From NCBI GenBank assembly GCA_023435925.1, contig JAEZLF010000002.1, forward strand, positions 1 through 26,783: 26,783 bases of DNA, in the 5' to 3' direction. Shown here piece after piece: positions 1 through 7,579 of this stretch. The position numbers and the translations under genes were made by a program. This DNA is from Bacillota bacterium. Lineage in GTDB: Bacteria; Bacillota; Clostridia; Acetivibrionales; DTU013. How positions within the stretch are numbered: position 1 is the first letter of the stretch; every line of letters starts with the position of its first letter. Below the pieces are notes generated by a model. It was not told the DNA's origin. It searched no databases and saw only the letters and a list, made by a program, of their open reading frames with translations.

Positions 1-771
1 TTTGATAGCCTTTTGGCTGAAACGGTTTCTCTTTCCAATGGCGTTGTGAGTCCGGATGTATTGCAATCCGGAGAGGTCGTTACACAGTACACACTAAATG
101 CCGAAATGCAGTCGGCATATTTTACCGGAATCGCAATTCCGACAAATATCACACAGGCAGAGACAGGGCTAATGGGTGGCGGGCTGAAGGCTTGTAACCC
201 GATGCTTGAGGAAAGGGTTTTTCTGCTAAACCAGAAGGCCATCGGCCTGATCACAGGAATTATCCAGTTTAAGACAAATATTTTATCCAACGTCATTTCG
301 TGTCAGATGTTCACGGTTAATTATCCACTGTTGATTGACCATATCCTGCGAGAAGCAAAGCTCTATCTGAGAATTATTCAGAGACTTCAGAGCAGAGAGC
401 AAGTCGATATTCAGAGAGAAGCTTATGAGCAGGAAGCATTCTGGAACAGGATTATGGCTGAGCATGCGAAATTCATTCGTGGTTTGCTGGATCCAACAGA
501 GGAGGAATTAATCAAGACTGCAAATAACTTTGGAAATGAGTTTGATGAGCTTACAAAAGAAGCGAAAAATGCTATGGATAAGACATTGCCGATTGCTAAG
601 GTTACCAATGAAAGTTTGAAAGCAACAAAGGACATTCGTGAATTTAAAGCACAGGGCACAAAAGGACTGCTTGAGTGCAATATTAAATCAATCATTATTC
701 CGCTGTTGGGAGATCATACACTAAGAGAGGCCAGTCATTATCTGCGGCTGCTGAAAACCTTCGAAGGATAA
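1..771 (+). CDS. DUF2935 domain protein, 5' truncated by window edge
   Basis: The reading frame is open through base 1, so the true start lies upstream; at least the last 256 codons are present. The protein resembles DUF2935 proteins, which carry two related helical (ferritin-like) repeats and are common in Clostridia and Bacilli; their function is not established. The N-terminal part of the first repeat is missing. What remains of it is the stretch around SNGVVSPDVLQSGEVVTQYT and the helix REAKLYLRII. The second repeat starts with EAFWNRIMAEHAKFIRGLLD, holds the acidic DPTEEELI segment, and ends with LGDHTLREASHYLRLL. The histidines and glutamates of these helices are the kind of residues that could bind metal, but this is not shown. 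The stop codon is followed after 7 bases by a REP-like motif. The family call is by recalled motif pattern and is fairly secure. Confidence 0.85.
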   Translation, partial: FDSLLAETVSLSNGVVSPDVLQSGEVVTQYTLNAEMQSAYFTGIAIPTNITQAETGLMGGGLKACNPMLEERVFLLNQKAIGLITGIIQFKTNILSNVISCQMFTVNYPLLIDHILREAKLYLRIIQRLQSREQVDIQREAYEQEAFWNRIMAEHAKFIRGLLDPTEEELIKTANNFGNEFDELTKEAKNAMDKTLPIAKVTNESLKATKDIREFKAQGTKGLLECNIKSIIIPLLGDHTLREASHYLRLLKTFEG

Positions 772-778
772 AAAAGGA

Positions 779-890
779 GGGGACAGTTCTCAACTTTCTC
801 CCCTATCCTCTGTTGAATGTTATCTTTGCTGAGGGAGTGAGGGTGAGGGAAGGGACTGAGGGAGGGGGGAGGGGACGGTTCTCAACTTTC
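779..890 (+). repeat. Two direct REP-like motif copies
   Basis: Copies at 779-798 (GGGGACAGTTCTCAACTTTC) and 871-890 (GGGGACGGTTCTCAACTTTC) lie in the same orientation 92 bases apart. Similarity continues past the core for about 20 bases on the right (tct-cccc-tcctctg type sequence), so a longer unit than the core was duplicated. The G-rich stretch 829-870 between them (gaggg/gggag runs) is purine-biased. Both sit between the DUF2935 stop and the convergent end of the permease gene. They carry the variable dinucleotides AG and GG. Confidence 0.8.
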
Positions 891-937
891 TACCCATCCC
901 TCTGCTGCATTGCACCCGCTTTCTGTACAAGAATCAC

Positions 938-1666
938 TCAGGCTGTTTGAGGCTGACGTCTTGATATTGCAAAGGATGCCATACCCAAAAGTATTGCGGC
1001 GATTACAAAGTTTATCGGTGCTAATAGTATACCGTTTGGATTTCCTATGCTGAAGAACATGGATAATGCCTTAACAAGCAATCTCCCGCTGTTACTTTCT
1101 GCAAGGACCGGAACAGCTACAAAGGAAAGCCCGAAACTAACCCAGAATACGGTGATAAATACATTGCCGAATTTATACGCCAGCGAACCATAAATGAATG
1201 AAAAGGAACATATCATGCAGAAAAATGCTGCAAGCCAAATAAATTCGGAAGCCAAGCTGGAACCATTGTAAATGAGGCTGATCAGACTGTTCTCGCCTGG
1301 CTGGCCGAAACCAAAAGTCCTTGATGCAATGTCTCCTATTAATATGAGTATTACTGAGATCGCAGCGAATAAGATCGACTGCATTACTGAAACAATGGCG
1401 TTTGAAAGGAATATATTTTTTCTGGTATTCCCAAACATCAGCAAATAGTTATACATTTCTTTATAATTAGCAATGACATAGATAAAAATATAGATTCCGC
1501 CGCCGATAAAAAAGCCGGAATTAGAGCCACTGCCTGAATTTGATACACTAATGGTCAAAAATAGCTGAAGAACAAGTATAGAAGCAAAGTAGATGGCAAT
1601 AAAAATGGCTGAGCTTCTTAACATAGTTTTCAATTGAAAATGGATACACTTTACAAGTCTGTTCAT
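938..1666 (-). CDS. ABC transporter permease subunit (YtrA-type operon)
   Basis: A 242-residue hydrophobic protein with about six predicted membrane segments. The first is near residues 16-36, a second spans the FFIGGGIYIFIYVIANY region, and others lie near 95-115, 140-160, 165-185 and 213-233. It has no signature beyond this, but it is the last gene of a GntR(YtrA)-ATPase-permease set, so it is most likely the membrane part of that transporter. The ATG at 1666 has an AGGAGGG ribosome binding site six bases upstream, which fixes the start. It begins 46 bases after the ATPase stop and is presumably co-transcribed from the promoter near 3032-3060. Substrate unknown; related small operons respond to cell-wall-active antibiotics. 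The subunit role rests mainly on context. Confidence 0.75.
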   Translation of the reverse strand: MNRLVKCIHFQLKTMLRSSAIFIAIYFASILVLQLFLTISVSNSGSGSNSGFFIGGGIYIFIYVIANYKEMYNYLLMFGNTRKNIFLSNAIVSVMQSILFAAISVILILIGDIASRTFGFGQPGENSLISLIYNGSSLASEFIWLAAFFCMICSFSFIYGSLAYKFGNVFITVFWVSFGLSFVAVPVLAESNSGRLLVKALSMFFSIGNPNGILLAPINFVIAAILLGMASFAISRRQPQTA

Positions 1667-1712
1667 TTCTTTCCCTCCTGATTCATGTTTTAATCATTCT
1701 GCCCTTGTAGAT

Positions 1713-2615
1713 TTATACTGCATTTGAGTTGGAGCCTGCTCGAGGAATTACATTTGTTAGATAGATGAAAAGCTTCTGAACCGGAATTGGAGATATGTCC
1801 ACTTCAAAGCTTTCCATCTTCTTATATATTTCATCGGTAAAGTGTTCGAATACCGCACATACCTTAACATTGCCGACCATTTCGCTGTGAAGAACCTTCA
1901 GACCAGCAATCGCCGCATCAACGGATGAAGCTTTTCCGGAAATATAACGAGCCCTTTCTTTAAGCTCTTCAACAGAAAGATGTTCTACCAAAACACCCTC
2001 TTTTATAATTAGAGCTTCTTCGAAAATATCTGCCGACTCCTCTATAAGATGGGTTGATACAATAAATGTGCGTGGATGTTCCATATAGTCTTCAATCAAT
2101 TCTTTGTAAAATAAATCCCTTACTGCAGCGTCTAGGCCAAGAACCGGCTCATCAAAAATTGTTAAGGGAGTTCTGGCAGCAAGGCCGATAACAACCCTTA
2201 AAACTGATTCAAAGCCTCTTGAAAGAGCTTTATATTTCTTCTTTTTTTCCAGACCAAATTTTGAGCAGAGGAGGTTGGCATATTCCAGATCAAAATTCTC
2301 ATAGAATTCCGCCGCGGATCGAATGATTTGATTGACCCTCATGCTCGGAATGAATAAGTTCTTCTCAGGCATGTAGCACACTTTTGGAAGTACTTCCTGA
2401 TTCTCAACGGCATTCTGCCCGAATAGCATTATCTCACCACTATCTGCAAATATCCGGGAAGTAATTAGGTTTAGAAAGGTTGTTTTCCCCGCTCCGTTCC
2501 GACCCAAAAGGCCGTATATTTTATTGCTGTCCAGCCTGACAGTAAAATCTTTGAGTGCTTTTACACTACCGTAGCTTTTTTGAAGCATTTTTGTTTCCAA
2601 TATCATCTCACTCAT
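1713..2615 (-). CDS. ABC transporter ATP-binding protein
   Basis: A 300-residue ABC ATPase. Visible motifs: Walker A GRNGAGKTT, a degenerate signature LSRGFES in place of LSGGQ, Walker B LTIFDEP, D-loop GLDAAV and the H-loop histidine in STHLIEE. A C-terminal extension of about 80 residues follows the nucleotide-binding domain, as in BcrA/YtrB-like ATPases. The ATG at 2615 is preferred to the in-frame ATG at 2630 because the GGAGG at 2621-2627 lies between the two and serves the inner start. That start overlaps the regulator stop by 8 bases (ATGAGTGA), which suggests translational coupling. It probably energises the permease encoded just downstream. The degenerate signature is common in this subgroup and does not imply inactivity. 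Confidence 0.9.
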   Translation of the reverse strand: MSEMILETKMLQKSYGSVKALKDFTVRLDSNKIYGLLGRNGAGKTTFLNLITSRIFADSGEIMLFGQNAVENQEVLPKVCYMPEKNLFIPSMRVNQIIRSAAEFYENFDLEYANLLCSKFGLEKKKKYKALSRGFESVLRVVIGLAARTPLTIFDEPVLGLDAAVRDLFYKELIEDYMEHPRTFIVSTHLIEESADIFEEALIIKEGVLVEHLSVEELKERARYISGKASSVDAAIAGLKVLHSEMVGNVKVCAVFEHFTDEIYKKMESFEVDISPIPVQKLFIYLTNVIPRAGSNSNAV

Positions 2616-2982
2616 TTTCTTTGCCTCCATTTCTGATCATTTCAATCAGTTCATCGATTCCTATATCAAGCGTCTTGGCTTCATTGAGAAGAGAGGCGAT
2701 GTATTTTTCATAAAAATCTCGTTTTCTCGTTTTCTGAATCATCTTCTTTGCTCCGTCTGATACAAACATACCTATTCCTCTCCTTTTATATAGAATTCCG
2801 CGATCTACCAGTGTGTTTATGCCTTTTCCGGCCGTTGCCGGGTTTATTTTGTATAAAACTGCCATCTGATTAGTTGACTGAATCTGGGTCTCTTCTTCGA
2901 TGATACCTTTCATAATGTCATCTTCAATGCTCTCGGCAATCTGAAGATAGATGGATCTTTCATTATTGAAATCAAGCTTCAA
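2608..2982 (-). CDS. GntR-family regulator, YtrA subfamily
   Basis: A 124-residue one-domain-plus-tail regulator. Residues about 5-75 form the GntR winged helix: RSIYLQIAESIEDDIMKG, then the recognition region NPATAGKGINTLVDRGIL and the wing RRGIGMFV. A short helical tail of about 40 residues follows, the hallmark of the YtrA subfamily. I place the start at TTG 2982: a GGAGGTG sequence sits six bases before it, whereas the upstream in-frame GTG at 2991 is part of that ribosome binding site. It heads an operon with an ABC ATPase and permease. YtrA proteins usually repress their own operon and are released by envelope-targeting drugs. A palindrome just downstream of the promoter (3012-3033) fits autoregulation. 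Confidence 0.9.
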   Translation of the reverse strand: MKLDFNNERSIYLQIAESIEDDIMKGIIEEETQIQSTNQMAVLYKINPATAGKGINTLVDRGILYKRRGIGMFVSDGAKKMIQKTRKRDFYEKYIASLLNEAKTLDIGIDELIEMIRNGGKENE

Positions 2983-3011
2983 CTGTCGCACCTCCGTTCA
3001 TTGGTTAAGTG

Positions 3012-3033
3012 GTTAATTACTTGTGTAACTAAC
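3012..3033. promoter_or_regulatory. Candidate GntR/YtrA operator palindrome
   Basis: GTTAATTAC-TTGT-GTAACTAAC is a 9-base inverted repeat with one mismatch and a 4-base centre. It begins at the downstream edge of the -10 box, so a bound dimer would block transcription. Position and symmetry suggest the binding site of the regulator encoded immediately downstream; the protein-site match itself is inference. Confidence 0.65.
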
Positions 3034-3060
3034 TATATAACATATAAAGCATCATGTCAA
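3032..3060 (-). promoter_or_regulatory. Sigma-A-type promoter of the ytrA-like operon
   Basis: On the minus strand TTGACA (3055-3060) and TATAGT (3032-3037) are separated by 17 bases. This is a near-consensus housekeeping promoter reading toward the GntR-family gene about 50 bases away. Confidence 0.85.
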
Positions 3061-3078
3061 TAGGGAAAATAAAAAAAG

Positions 3079-3359
3079 GGGGACGCTTCTCAACTTTTTT
3101 AACAATGGAGCTATAGAGAGATATAGAGGGGACGTTTCTCAACTTTTTGAAAAAAAGCAGAGGATACCTTTCAAGGTATCACAGATAGAACAATAGGTAA
3201 CATAAAGAACGGTTTAAAAGAAAGAGCGGGCCGTTCTCTTTTCTGCAGAGAATGACCCGCTTTGAAATGGTTACTATATGTTGCTGGTGTAAAGTTGAGA
3301 AGCGTCCCCATGATTTTCATGGTTCCAATGCTTTTGGTGTAAAGTTGAGAAGCGTCCCC
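3079..3359. repeat. REP-like motif cluster, two plus and two minus copies
   Basis: Plus-strand copies at 3079-3098 (dinucleotide GC) and 3128-3147 (GT); minus-strand copies at 3291-3309 and 3341-3359 (both GC). The two minus copies share an extra GGTGT just upstream (ggtgtaaagttgagaagcgt), so they are a local duplication with a 50-base period. The last copy directly touches the TAA stop of the 967-residue cell-wall gene. Between the plus and minus pairs lie a small perfect inverted repeat (GATACCTT-TC-AAGGTATC, 3163-3180) and an intrinsic terminator (3225-3261). Confidence 0.85.
3213..3261 (-). terminator. Rho-independent terminator of the GHL10-amidase gene
   Basis: On the minus strand AGCGGGTCATTCTCT pairs with AGAGAACGGCCCGCT (stem arms 3247-3261 and 3225-3239, one mismatch and one G-T pair) around a 7-base loop. 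CTTTCTTTT follows. It lies about 100 bases past the stop, so the two minus-orientation REP-like copies would be part of the mRNA 3' end. Confidence 0.8.
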
Positions 3360-6263
3360 TTATCGTGTGAAGTATTTTACGATGCCTTCGGCGAGGCTTT
3401 TTGCCAATTTGGTTTGTTCAGTTTCGTCAATCAACAGTTCAAATTCTCCGGGGTTTGGAACAAAGCCGTTTTCGATCAACATAGATGGTGTCCAGGTACC
3501 CCTGACTACATAGAAATTATTATACCGGGTGCCCTTGGGAGTGCGTCCGATTTCCGCTGCCTGATTTAGTAATACCTCGGACAGGGGCTTGGAAAGTGTT
3601 TCTTTGTAGTGTACAGAGAACCCGTTTATCTTTGATATGTCCACATTGTCAGCCATGCTGTTTGCGTGTACGGAAAGAAACATGTCAGGAAGTGCTTTCC
3701 TTGAAGCTGTAAGCCTGTCGGAAAGGGACACATCAACATCGCCGGTTCTTGTCATAAGCACTTCTGCGCCTAGTGCCTGAAGCTCGGTGCGCATCTTAAG
3801 TGAAGTGTTCAGATTGATTGTTTTTTCTGCATACTTTGTTCCGAGGGGTCCGATTGCTCCGTTGTCACTTCCTCCATGGCCGGGATCAATCATTATTTTG
3901 ATTCCGGATAATGGTTTGTCTCCAATGGCGGCTTTTACAGGCCTCTTTATATGCAGAATTATTCCGGATGCTGTCTTTTCTATATAATAACCATCGATTG
4001 CTTGTCCAGCCTTCAGTATCAATTGGTATTGGCCCTGATTGCCCTTTTTTGTGAATAAAACGGATGAAAACAGAGAGTTTTCAGGCAAAATCGGAAGAGC
4101 GCCGGATCCGGCAGCGGAAATATTGACTGTCAGCTTTGATCCGTCGAAACCTGCGGTTGCAGCCATGGATGAAGGATAATTCAACACAAGGGTATCCCAC
4201 TTTTCTCCGGTCTGATACGTTGCTTTTTCCACTGCTGCTTTCAGCTGTACCTGGGAGTTGTATGTTGCAATGCTGGTCTTCCTAACCCATAAGCCGGAGG
4301 ATAGCCTTGCATAGCTTCCGGTCATTCCTGTTACATAGTCCACCATTCCCTTTCGTAGCTCAAAAGCGGCGCCATTAGCAGAGTTCGGTGTTTCAAAAGT
4401 ATCAATATCCTCCTTGGATATTTCAGCGTAAAACGGGGAGCCTTCCATGATTACACCAATCTTTGCAGGTGCTTTGGCTGTTTTTAGCGTACCCTTGTAA
4501 TTCATTGTATACACCGGTGCTCCCAGGTCTATATTGCGGGGGTTTCCGCTATAAGCCGGTATGGTATATGTGTAGGTGTATTTGGCTGCAGTAAGGCTGG
4601 CGGTTTTTGATGATGAAGAGGATTTCATCGTGTAGCTCTTGCCACCGATTTTTACTGTTACCGTGGAACCTGTGGGAGCTTGGCAGGATAGCGTTATTTT
4701 CTCGCCTGGCATCCAATATTCCTGAGTCTGGGGGAAGAGCGAGGCAGACGGTATTTCTGCCTTACTCAGCGTTGTCTGCACGTTGGAACTGGTCGTCCTG
4801 TTTATTATACGTGTAATATAGGAGCCCTCCTGTGTAAACGCAAAAGTATTGCTTCCATTTTTCAGATCCACAAGCAAACCGAAATACCCTTTGGGTGACC
4901 GGTTTTCTACCGGCTTGCCGTTTAGGTACAGAGGCTTTCCAGGATCTGAAGTACCATTAAGATAGTATTTATTGTAACTGGTTGATATATTTCCGGATGG
5001 TCGTGAGACAGTTACCGGGGTAGCAGCCTGTTTTCCGTCCTGCACTTCATAAATGGCTTTGATCGTTGCTCCGAGTCCCGGATTATTTGCCAGTGAAGTA
5101 TAATTATAAAAAATACTCCCTTTAACTTCCGGCGTTTTGTGGTTCAGGAGCAACTGCCTCTCAATCTCGGCAATACCATACCACGGACTTGACGCACTGG
5201 CGTTTCCGACTCGGTATGTCGCATGACCTATGTATAAATCAACCTTTGTATCGCTTACTACATTTTTCCACCAGGTAAGCAGTTTGCTGTAATCCGCAAT
5301 AGAATATCCGATATTCCAGTAAAGCTGCGGCGTAATGTAATCGATCATACCATTTTTCACCCAATACCTGGAATCAGCATAATGGTCATAATAGGACTCC
5401 ATGCCTTTGGTATCACTGCCTAAAGAGTTGTTTGCCTTATTTGCCCATATACCGAAAGGGCTGATACCGAAACGAACATTCTTCTTTGTAGCTTTTATTG
5501 CCTTCGAAACATCAGAAACAAGCATATTCACATTCTCGCGCCGCCAGTCTCCTATATTGGAGTAGCCTTTTCCATACGTGGCATATGTTTTTGAATCATC
5601 AAATGATCTACCGGGATAGAAGTAATCATCAAAGTGTATTCCGTCAACGTCATACTTGTTGATTATCTCAAGCACGCTATCCACAATGAGCTTTCGAACC
5701 TCCGGAATACCGGGGTTAAAATAAAGATTATTATCAGAATATTTCACTACCCATTCCGGGTGCAAGCGGGCGGGGTGGGTAGCATGAAGGGAACTGACGG
5801 TTGGTTTTGCTTCGGATGCGGTCTTTTTTGTGATCCGGTATGGATTTATCCAGGCATGGAGTTCAATATTACGTTTATGGGCTTCAGCTACCCAAAATTC
5901 CAGTGGATCAAAACCATTATCAGGCGCTTTGCCCTGGGTGCCGGTCAGAAATTTCGACCATGGGAAATAGTCGGACTTGTAGAAAGCATCTGCTGTAGGT
6001 CTTACCTGTAAAAAGACAGCATTAAGACCGGCTTTCTGGGATTCATTCAGTATTGCCAGTGCTTCGCTTTTCAAAATCTCCGGATTGCTTGTGGGCTTTG
6101 CCGGGTAGTCTATATTTACAACAGAGGCAACCCAAACCCCGCGCATATTCCTGCTTTCCTCTGAATTAGCACTCACATGAATGAGTAAAGATGGCATAAA
6201 AGAAAGAATCATTAGTGCAGCTATAGCTGTAAGCAATCGTTTCATTTTGATCAAATGTTTCAT
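3360..6263 (-). CDS. Secreted GHL10 glycoside hydrolase-like / N-acetylmuramoyl-L-alanine amidase fusion
   Basis: A 967-residue exported protein. The start at 6263 is chosen because GGAG lies six bases upstream; the longer in-frame form from 6311 lacks a binding site. A Sec signal peptide (KMKRLLTAIAALMILSF core) ends near HVSA-N. Residues about 35-360 match the GHL10/DUF187 TIM-barrel family: MRGVWVASV, ELHAWINPYR, VDGIHFDDYFYP and ITPQLYW. A middle part (about 360-780) holds Ig-like or SH3-like beta-rich modules, including a serine-rich stretch. The C-terminal Amidase_3 domain (about 785-967) has the zinc ligands in MIDPGHGGSD, YAEKTIN and LSVHANS, and the catalytic glutamate in LIENGFVPNP. 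The amidase cleaves the lactyl-peptide bond of peptidoglycan; the first domain is thought to act on glycan. Likely role: cell-wall turnover or separation. Its stop codon abuts a REP-like copy. Confidence 0.92.
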   Translation of the reverse strand: MKHLIKMKRLLTAIAALMILSFMPSLLIHVSANSEESRNMRGVWVASVVNIDYPAKPTSNPEILKSEALAILNESQKAGLNAVFLQVRPTADAFYKSDYFPWSKFLTGTQGKAPDNGFDPLEFWVAEAHKRNIELHAWINPYRITKKTASEAKPTVSSLHATHPARLHPEWVVKYSDNNLYFNPGIPEVRKLIVDSVLEIINKYDVDGIHFDDYFYPGRSFDDSKTYATYGKGYSNIGDWRRENVNMLVSDVSKAIKATKKNVRFGISPFGIWANKANNSLGSDTKGMESYYDHYADSRYWVKNGMIDYITPQLYWNIGYSIADYSKLLTWWKNVVSDTKVDLYIGHATYRVGNASASSPWYGIAEIERQLLLNHKTPEVKGSIFYNYTSLANNPGLGATIKAIYEVQDGKQAATPVTVSRPSGNISTSYNKYYLNGTSDPGKPLYLNGKPVENRSPKGYFGLLVDLKNGSNTFAFTQEGSYITRIINRTTSSNVQTTLSKAEIPSASLFPQTQEYWMPGEKITLSCQAPTGSTVTVKIGGKSYTMKSSSSSKTASLTAAKYTYTYTIPAYSGNPRNIDLGAPVYTMNYKGTLKTAKAPAKIGVIMEGSPFYAEISKEDIDTFETPNSANGAAFELRKGMVDYVTGMTGSYARLSSGLWVRKTSIATYNSQVQLKAAVEKATYQTGEKWDTLVLNYPSSMAATAGFDGSKLTVNISAAGSGALPILPENSLFSSVLFTKKGNQGQYQLILKAGQAIDGYYIEKTASGIILHIKRPVKAAIGDKPLSGIKIMIDPGHGGSDNGAIGPLGTKYAEKTINLNTSLKMRTELQALGAEVLMTRTGDVDVSLSDRLTASRKALPDMFLSVHANSMADNVDISKINGFSVHYKETLSKPLSEVLLNQAAEIGRTPKGTRYNNFYVVRGTWTPSMLIENGFVPNPGEFELLIDETEQTKLAKSLAEGIVKYFTR

Positions 6264-6651
6264 CAGATGCTCCTTTATCCAATTAGTATAATCTTTTATT
6301 CGACAAAACATTTCTACATTTGCAGCGTGATTTCCTGTTCATTAAACTTTTTTTAAGGATGTTGTAATAGGACGGTAATAATGGTTATAGCTATTGCTGC
6401 TTCAAAATTGGATGAAGATCAAAAAACGGGTACTAGGGTTTGCAAACATAGCTCATATGAGCTGATTATGGAAATGAGAGGGAATTGGAAAATTTCTCTT
6501 AACCTCTTCAAATATGACAGACTGTTGTCACTCTTGATTGATATGCTGTTTATAGCAATGGATGCATTGGGAGCTTGCACAGATAATGTGCAAATTAGAT
6601 GCAAATGGTTAGATGCAAAATGAAAGTAAATTGATGGAGGAGGAAGATTAG
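6264..6651. other. Gap between the cell-wall gene and the GyrI-like gene
   Basis: This divergent intergenic stretch must contain the promoters of both neighbours. On the minus strand a TATACT box near 6286-6291 could be the -10 for the cell-wall gene, but I see no good -35. An 80-codon frame at 6381-6623 has no recognisable domain and no strong ribosome binding site, so I do not call it a gene. The one clear structure is the palindrome at 6575-6593. Confidence 0.5.
6575..6593. promoter_or_regulatory. Perfect palindrome, possible operator
   Basis: TTGCACA-GATAA-TGTGCAA is a perfect 7-base inverted repeat with a 5-base centre that contains a GATAAT -10-like sequence. It lies 58 bases before the GTG of the GyrI-like gene. 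Two direct copies of TTAGATGCAAA follow at about 6595-6618. A regulator-binding site is plausible; the regulator is not known. Confidence 0.45.
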
Positions 6652-7110
6652 GTGGAGTACAAAATTGAAATGATGGAAACAGATGAACAGCCAGCTGTGG
6701 TAGTAAGGACAATAACATCGGTGAAAAATCTTCAACAGGTGATCGGAGAGGCTTATGATGCAATTACTGCTTATTTGAATGAAGTCGGAGAGCAGCCTGC
6801 TGATGCACCGTATGTGGCATATTTCAATATGGATATGGAGAATCTGGATGTTGAAATGGGCTTTCCTGTAAAGAGTTATTTTCCGGGAAAGGGAAATGTC
6901 AAAGGAGGTAGGATTCCGGCCGGAAAAAAAGTAACCGTCATGCACAAAGGTTCTTATACTGATTCGGCTGCAGCCTATGACGTCATGAATCAATGGGTAG
7001 TCGAAAATGGGTATGAACCAACCGGTACAGTGTACGAGTTCTATTTGAATTCTCCTGAAGAAGTTCCGGAAAGTGAGCTTCTGACAAAGATTGTGTTTTT
7101 GCTTAGATAA
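6652..7110 (+). CDS. GyrI-like / AraC effector-binding domain protein
   Basis: A 152-residue stand-alone effector-binding domain (GyrI-like, SOUL/heme-binding fold). Typical features: an N-terminal strand with the VVVRTITS segment, the DAPYVAYFNMD stretch, the GFPV turn, the GGRIPAGKKVTVMHKGSY segment and the NGYEPTGTVYEFYLNSPEEV region that closes the ligand cavity. The family binds small hydrophobic or cationic molecules, including drugs, and often works with MerR or AraC activators. No DNA-binding domain is attached here. Start is GTG at 6652, eight bases after a GGAGGAGGA ribosome binding site. It lies directly upstream of a multidrug exporter operon on the same strand, but separated by that operon's own promoter, so a functional link is possible but unproven. 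Confidence 0.88.
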   Translation: MEYKIEMMETDEQPAVVVRTITSVKNLQQVIGEAYDAITAYLNEVGEQPADAPYVAYFNMDMENLDVEMGFPVKSYFPGKGNVKGGRIPAGKKVTVMHKGSYTDSAAAYDVMNQWVVENGYEPTGTVYEFYLNSPEEVPESELLTKIVFLLR

Positions 7111-7120
7111 TTCATACCTA

Positions 7121-7150
7121 ACAGTACTGCACAGTACCGAACAGTACCTG
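7121..7150 (+). repeat. Three ACAGTAC repeats with exact 10-base period
   Basis: ACAGTAC occurs at 7121, 7131 and 7141, each followed by a different three-base spacer. This puts the copies on the same face of the helix, between the GyrI-like gene stop and the exporter promoter (-35 at 7231). The repeats are also partly self-complementary (GTACTG/CAGTAC), so a hairpin reading is possible. Confidence 0.6.
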
Positions 7151-7230
7151 CAGTGCTTAATCGTGGAAAAGCAAAGGTGGCGGTCCCCTGAATAGTCACA
7201 AACAATTACCAGCGAATTGTAAGAAACTTC

Positions 7231-7259
7231 TTGACATTGGATATTTTTTGTTTTAACAT
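7231..7259 (+). promoter_or_regulatory. Promoter of the leader-exporter operon
   Basis: TTGACA (7231-7236) and TAACAT (7254-7259) with a 17-base spacer. Transcription would begin about 7266, some 38 bases before the leader ORF. Confidence 0.85.
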
Positions 7260-7303
7260 AGGGGATGTGAGTTTTATAAATTCGAGTTTAAGGAGGCAGG
7301 AGA

Positions 7304-7411
7304 ATGTTGCAAATTGCATTTAGAATCAGATCAGCATCGACAGTTCAATTTAATAAAGCCGGCAAATTTGCAGTTTCTGATAGCCCTGCCTTACTCATTT
7401 GTTTCAGCTGA
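7304..7411 (+). CDS. 35-residue leader peptide of the ABC exporter operon
   Basis: A short ORF with an excellent AAGGAGG site (7290-7296) seven bases before its ATG. It encodes a mildly basic, hydrophobic peptide beginning MLQIAFRIRSAS and ending PALLICFS, stop TGA at 7409. It lies between the promoter at 7231 and an intrinsic terminator at 7439. Its last codons (7384-7400) are the 5' arm of an antiterminator that competes with that terminator. Ribosomes reaching the stop would cover this arm and let the terminator form; ribosomes stalled early, as with translation-inhibiting drugs, would leave it free. This is the logic known for the B. subtilis bmrB leader ahead of bmrCD. I do not claim sequence homology to BmrB, only the same position and architecture. 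Confidence 0.78.
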   Translation: MLQIAFRIRSASTVQFNKAGKFAVSDSPALLICFS

Positions 7412-7449
7412 CAAAGTGTAATTGTCTTTCGAAATGATAAGGTCACGGG
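7384..7449 (+). promoter_or_regulatory. Antiterminator competing with the exporter terminator
   Basis: CCCTGCCTTACTCATTT (7384-7400) can pair with AAATGATAAGGTCACGGG (7432-7449): TCATTT/AAATGA, one bulged C, CCTTA/TAAGG, a small internal loop, then CCC/GGG. The 3' arm includes the whole left half of the terminator stem, so the two structures exclude one another. The 5' arm lies inside the leader ORF. Confidence 0.72.
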
Positions 7450-7472
7450 TTATGCCCGCGGCCTTTTGTTTT
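7439..7472 (+). terminator. Intrinsic terminator (attenuator) before the ABC exporter genes
   Basis: AAGGTCACGGG (7439-7449) pairs with CCCGCGGCCTT (7455-7465) around the loop TTATG, with one mismatch and one G-T pair; TTGTTTTG follows. It lies downstream of the promoter and leader ORF but 110 bases before the first exporter gene, so it must be read through for expression. Confidence 0.85.
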
Positions 7473-7579
7473 GTTTACTCAATGGCCGTGGAATCGTATC
7501 CATGGCCTCTTTTCGTCTGAACCAGGCAGCGGAGAGGGGCTGACATCTAAGTATTCAACGAATGTTGGGGGGAATTTGA

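Noticed and set aside
6381..6623. 80-codon frame upstream of the GyrI-like gene
   Set aside because: No recognisable domain, weak ribosome binding site, and it covers the palindrome and direct repeats that look regulatory. Might be real but not supported.
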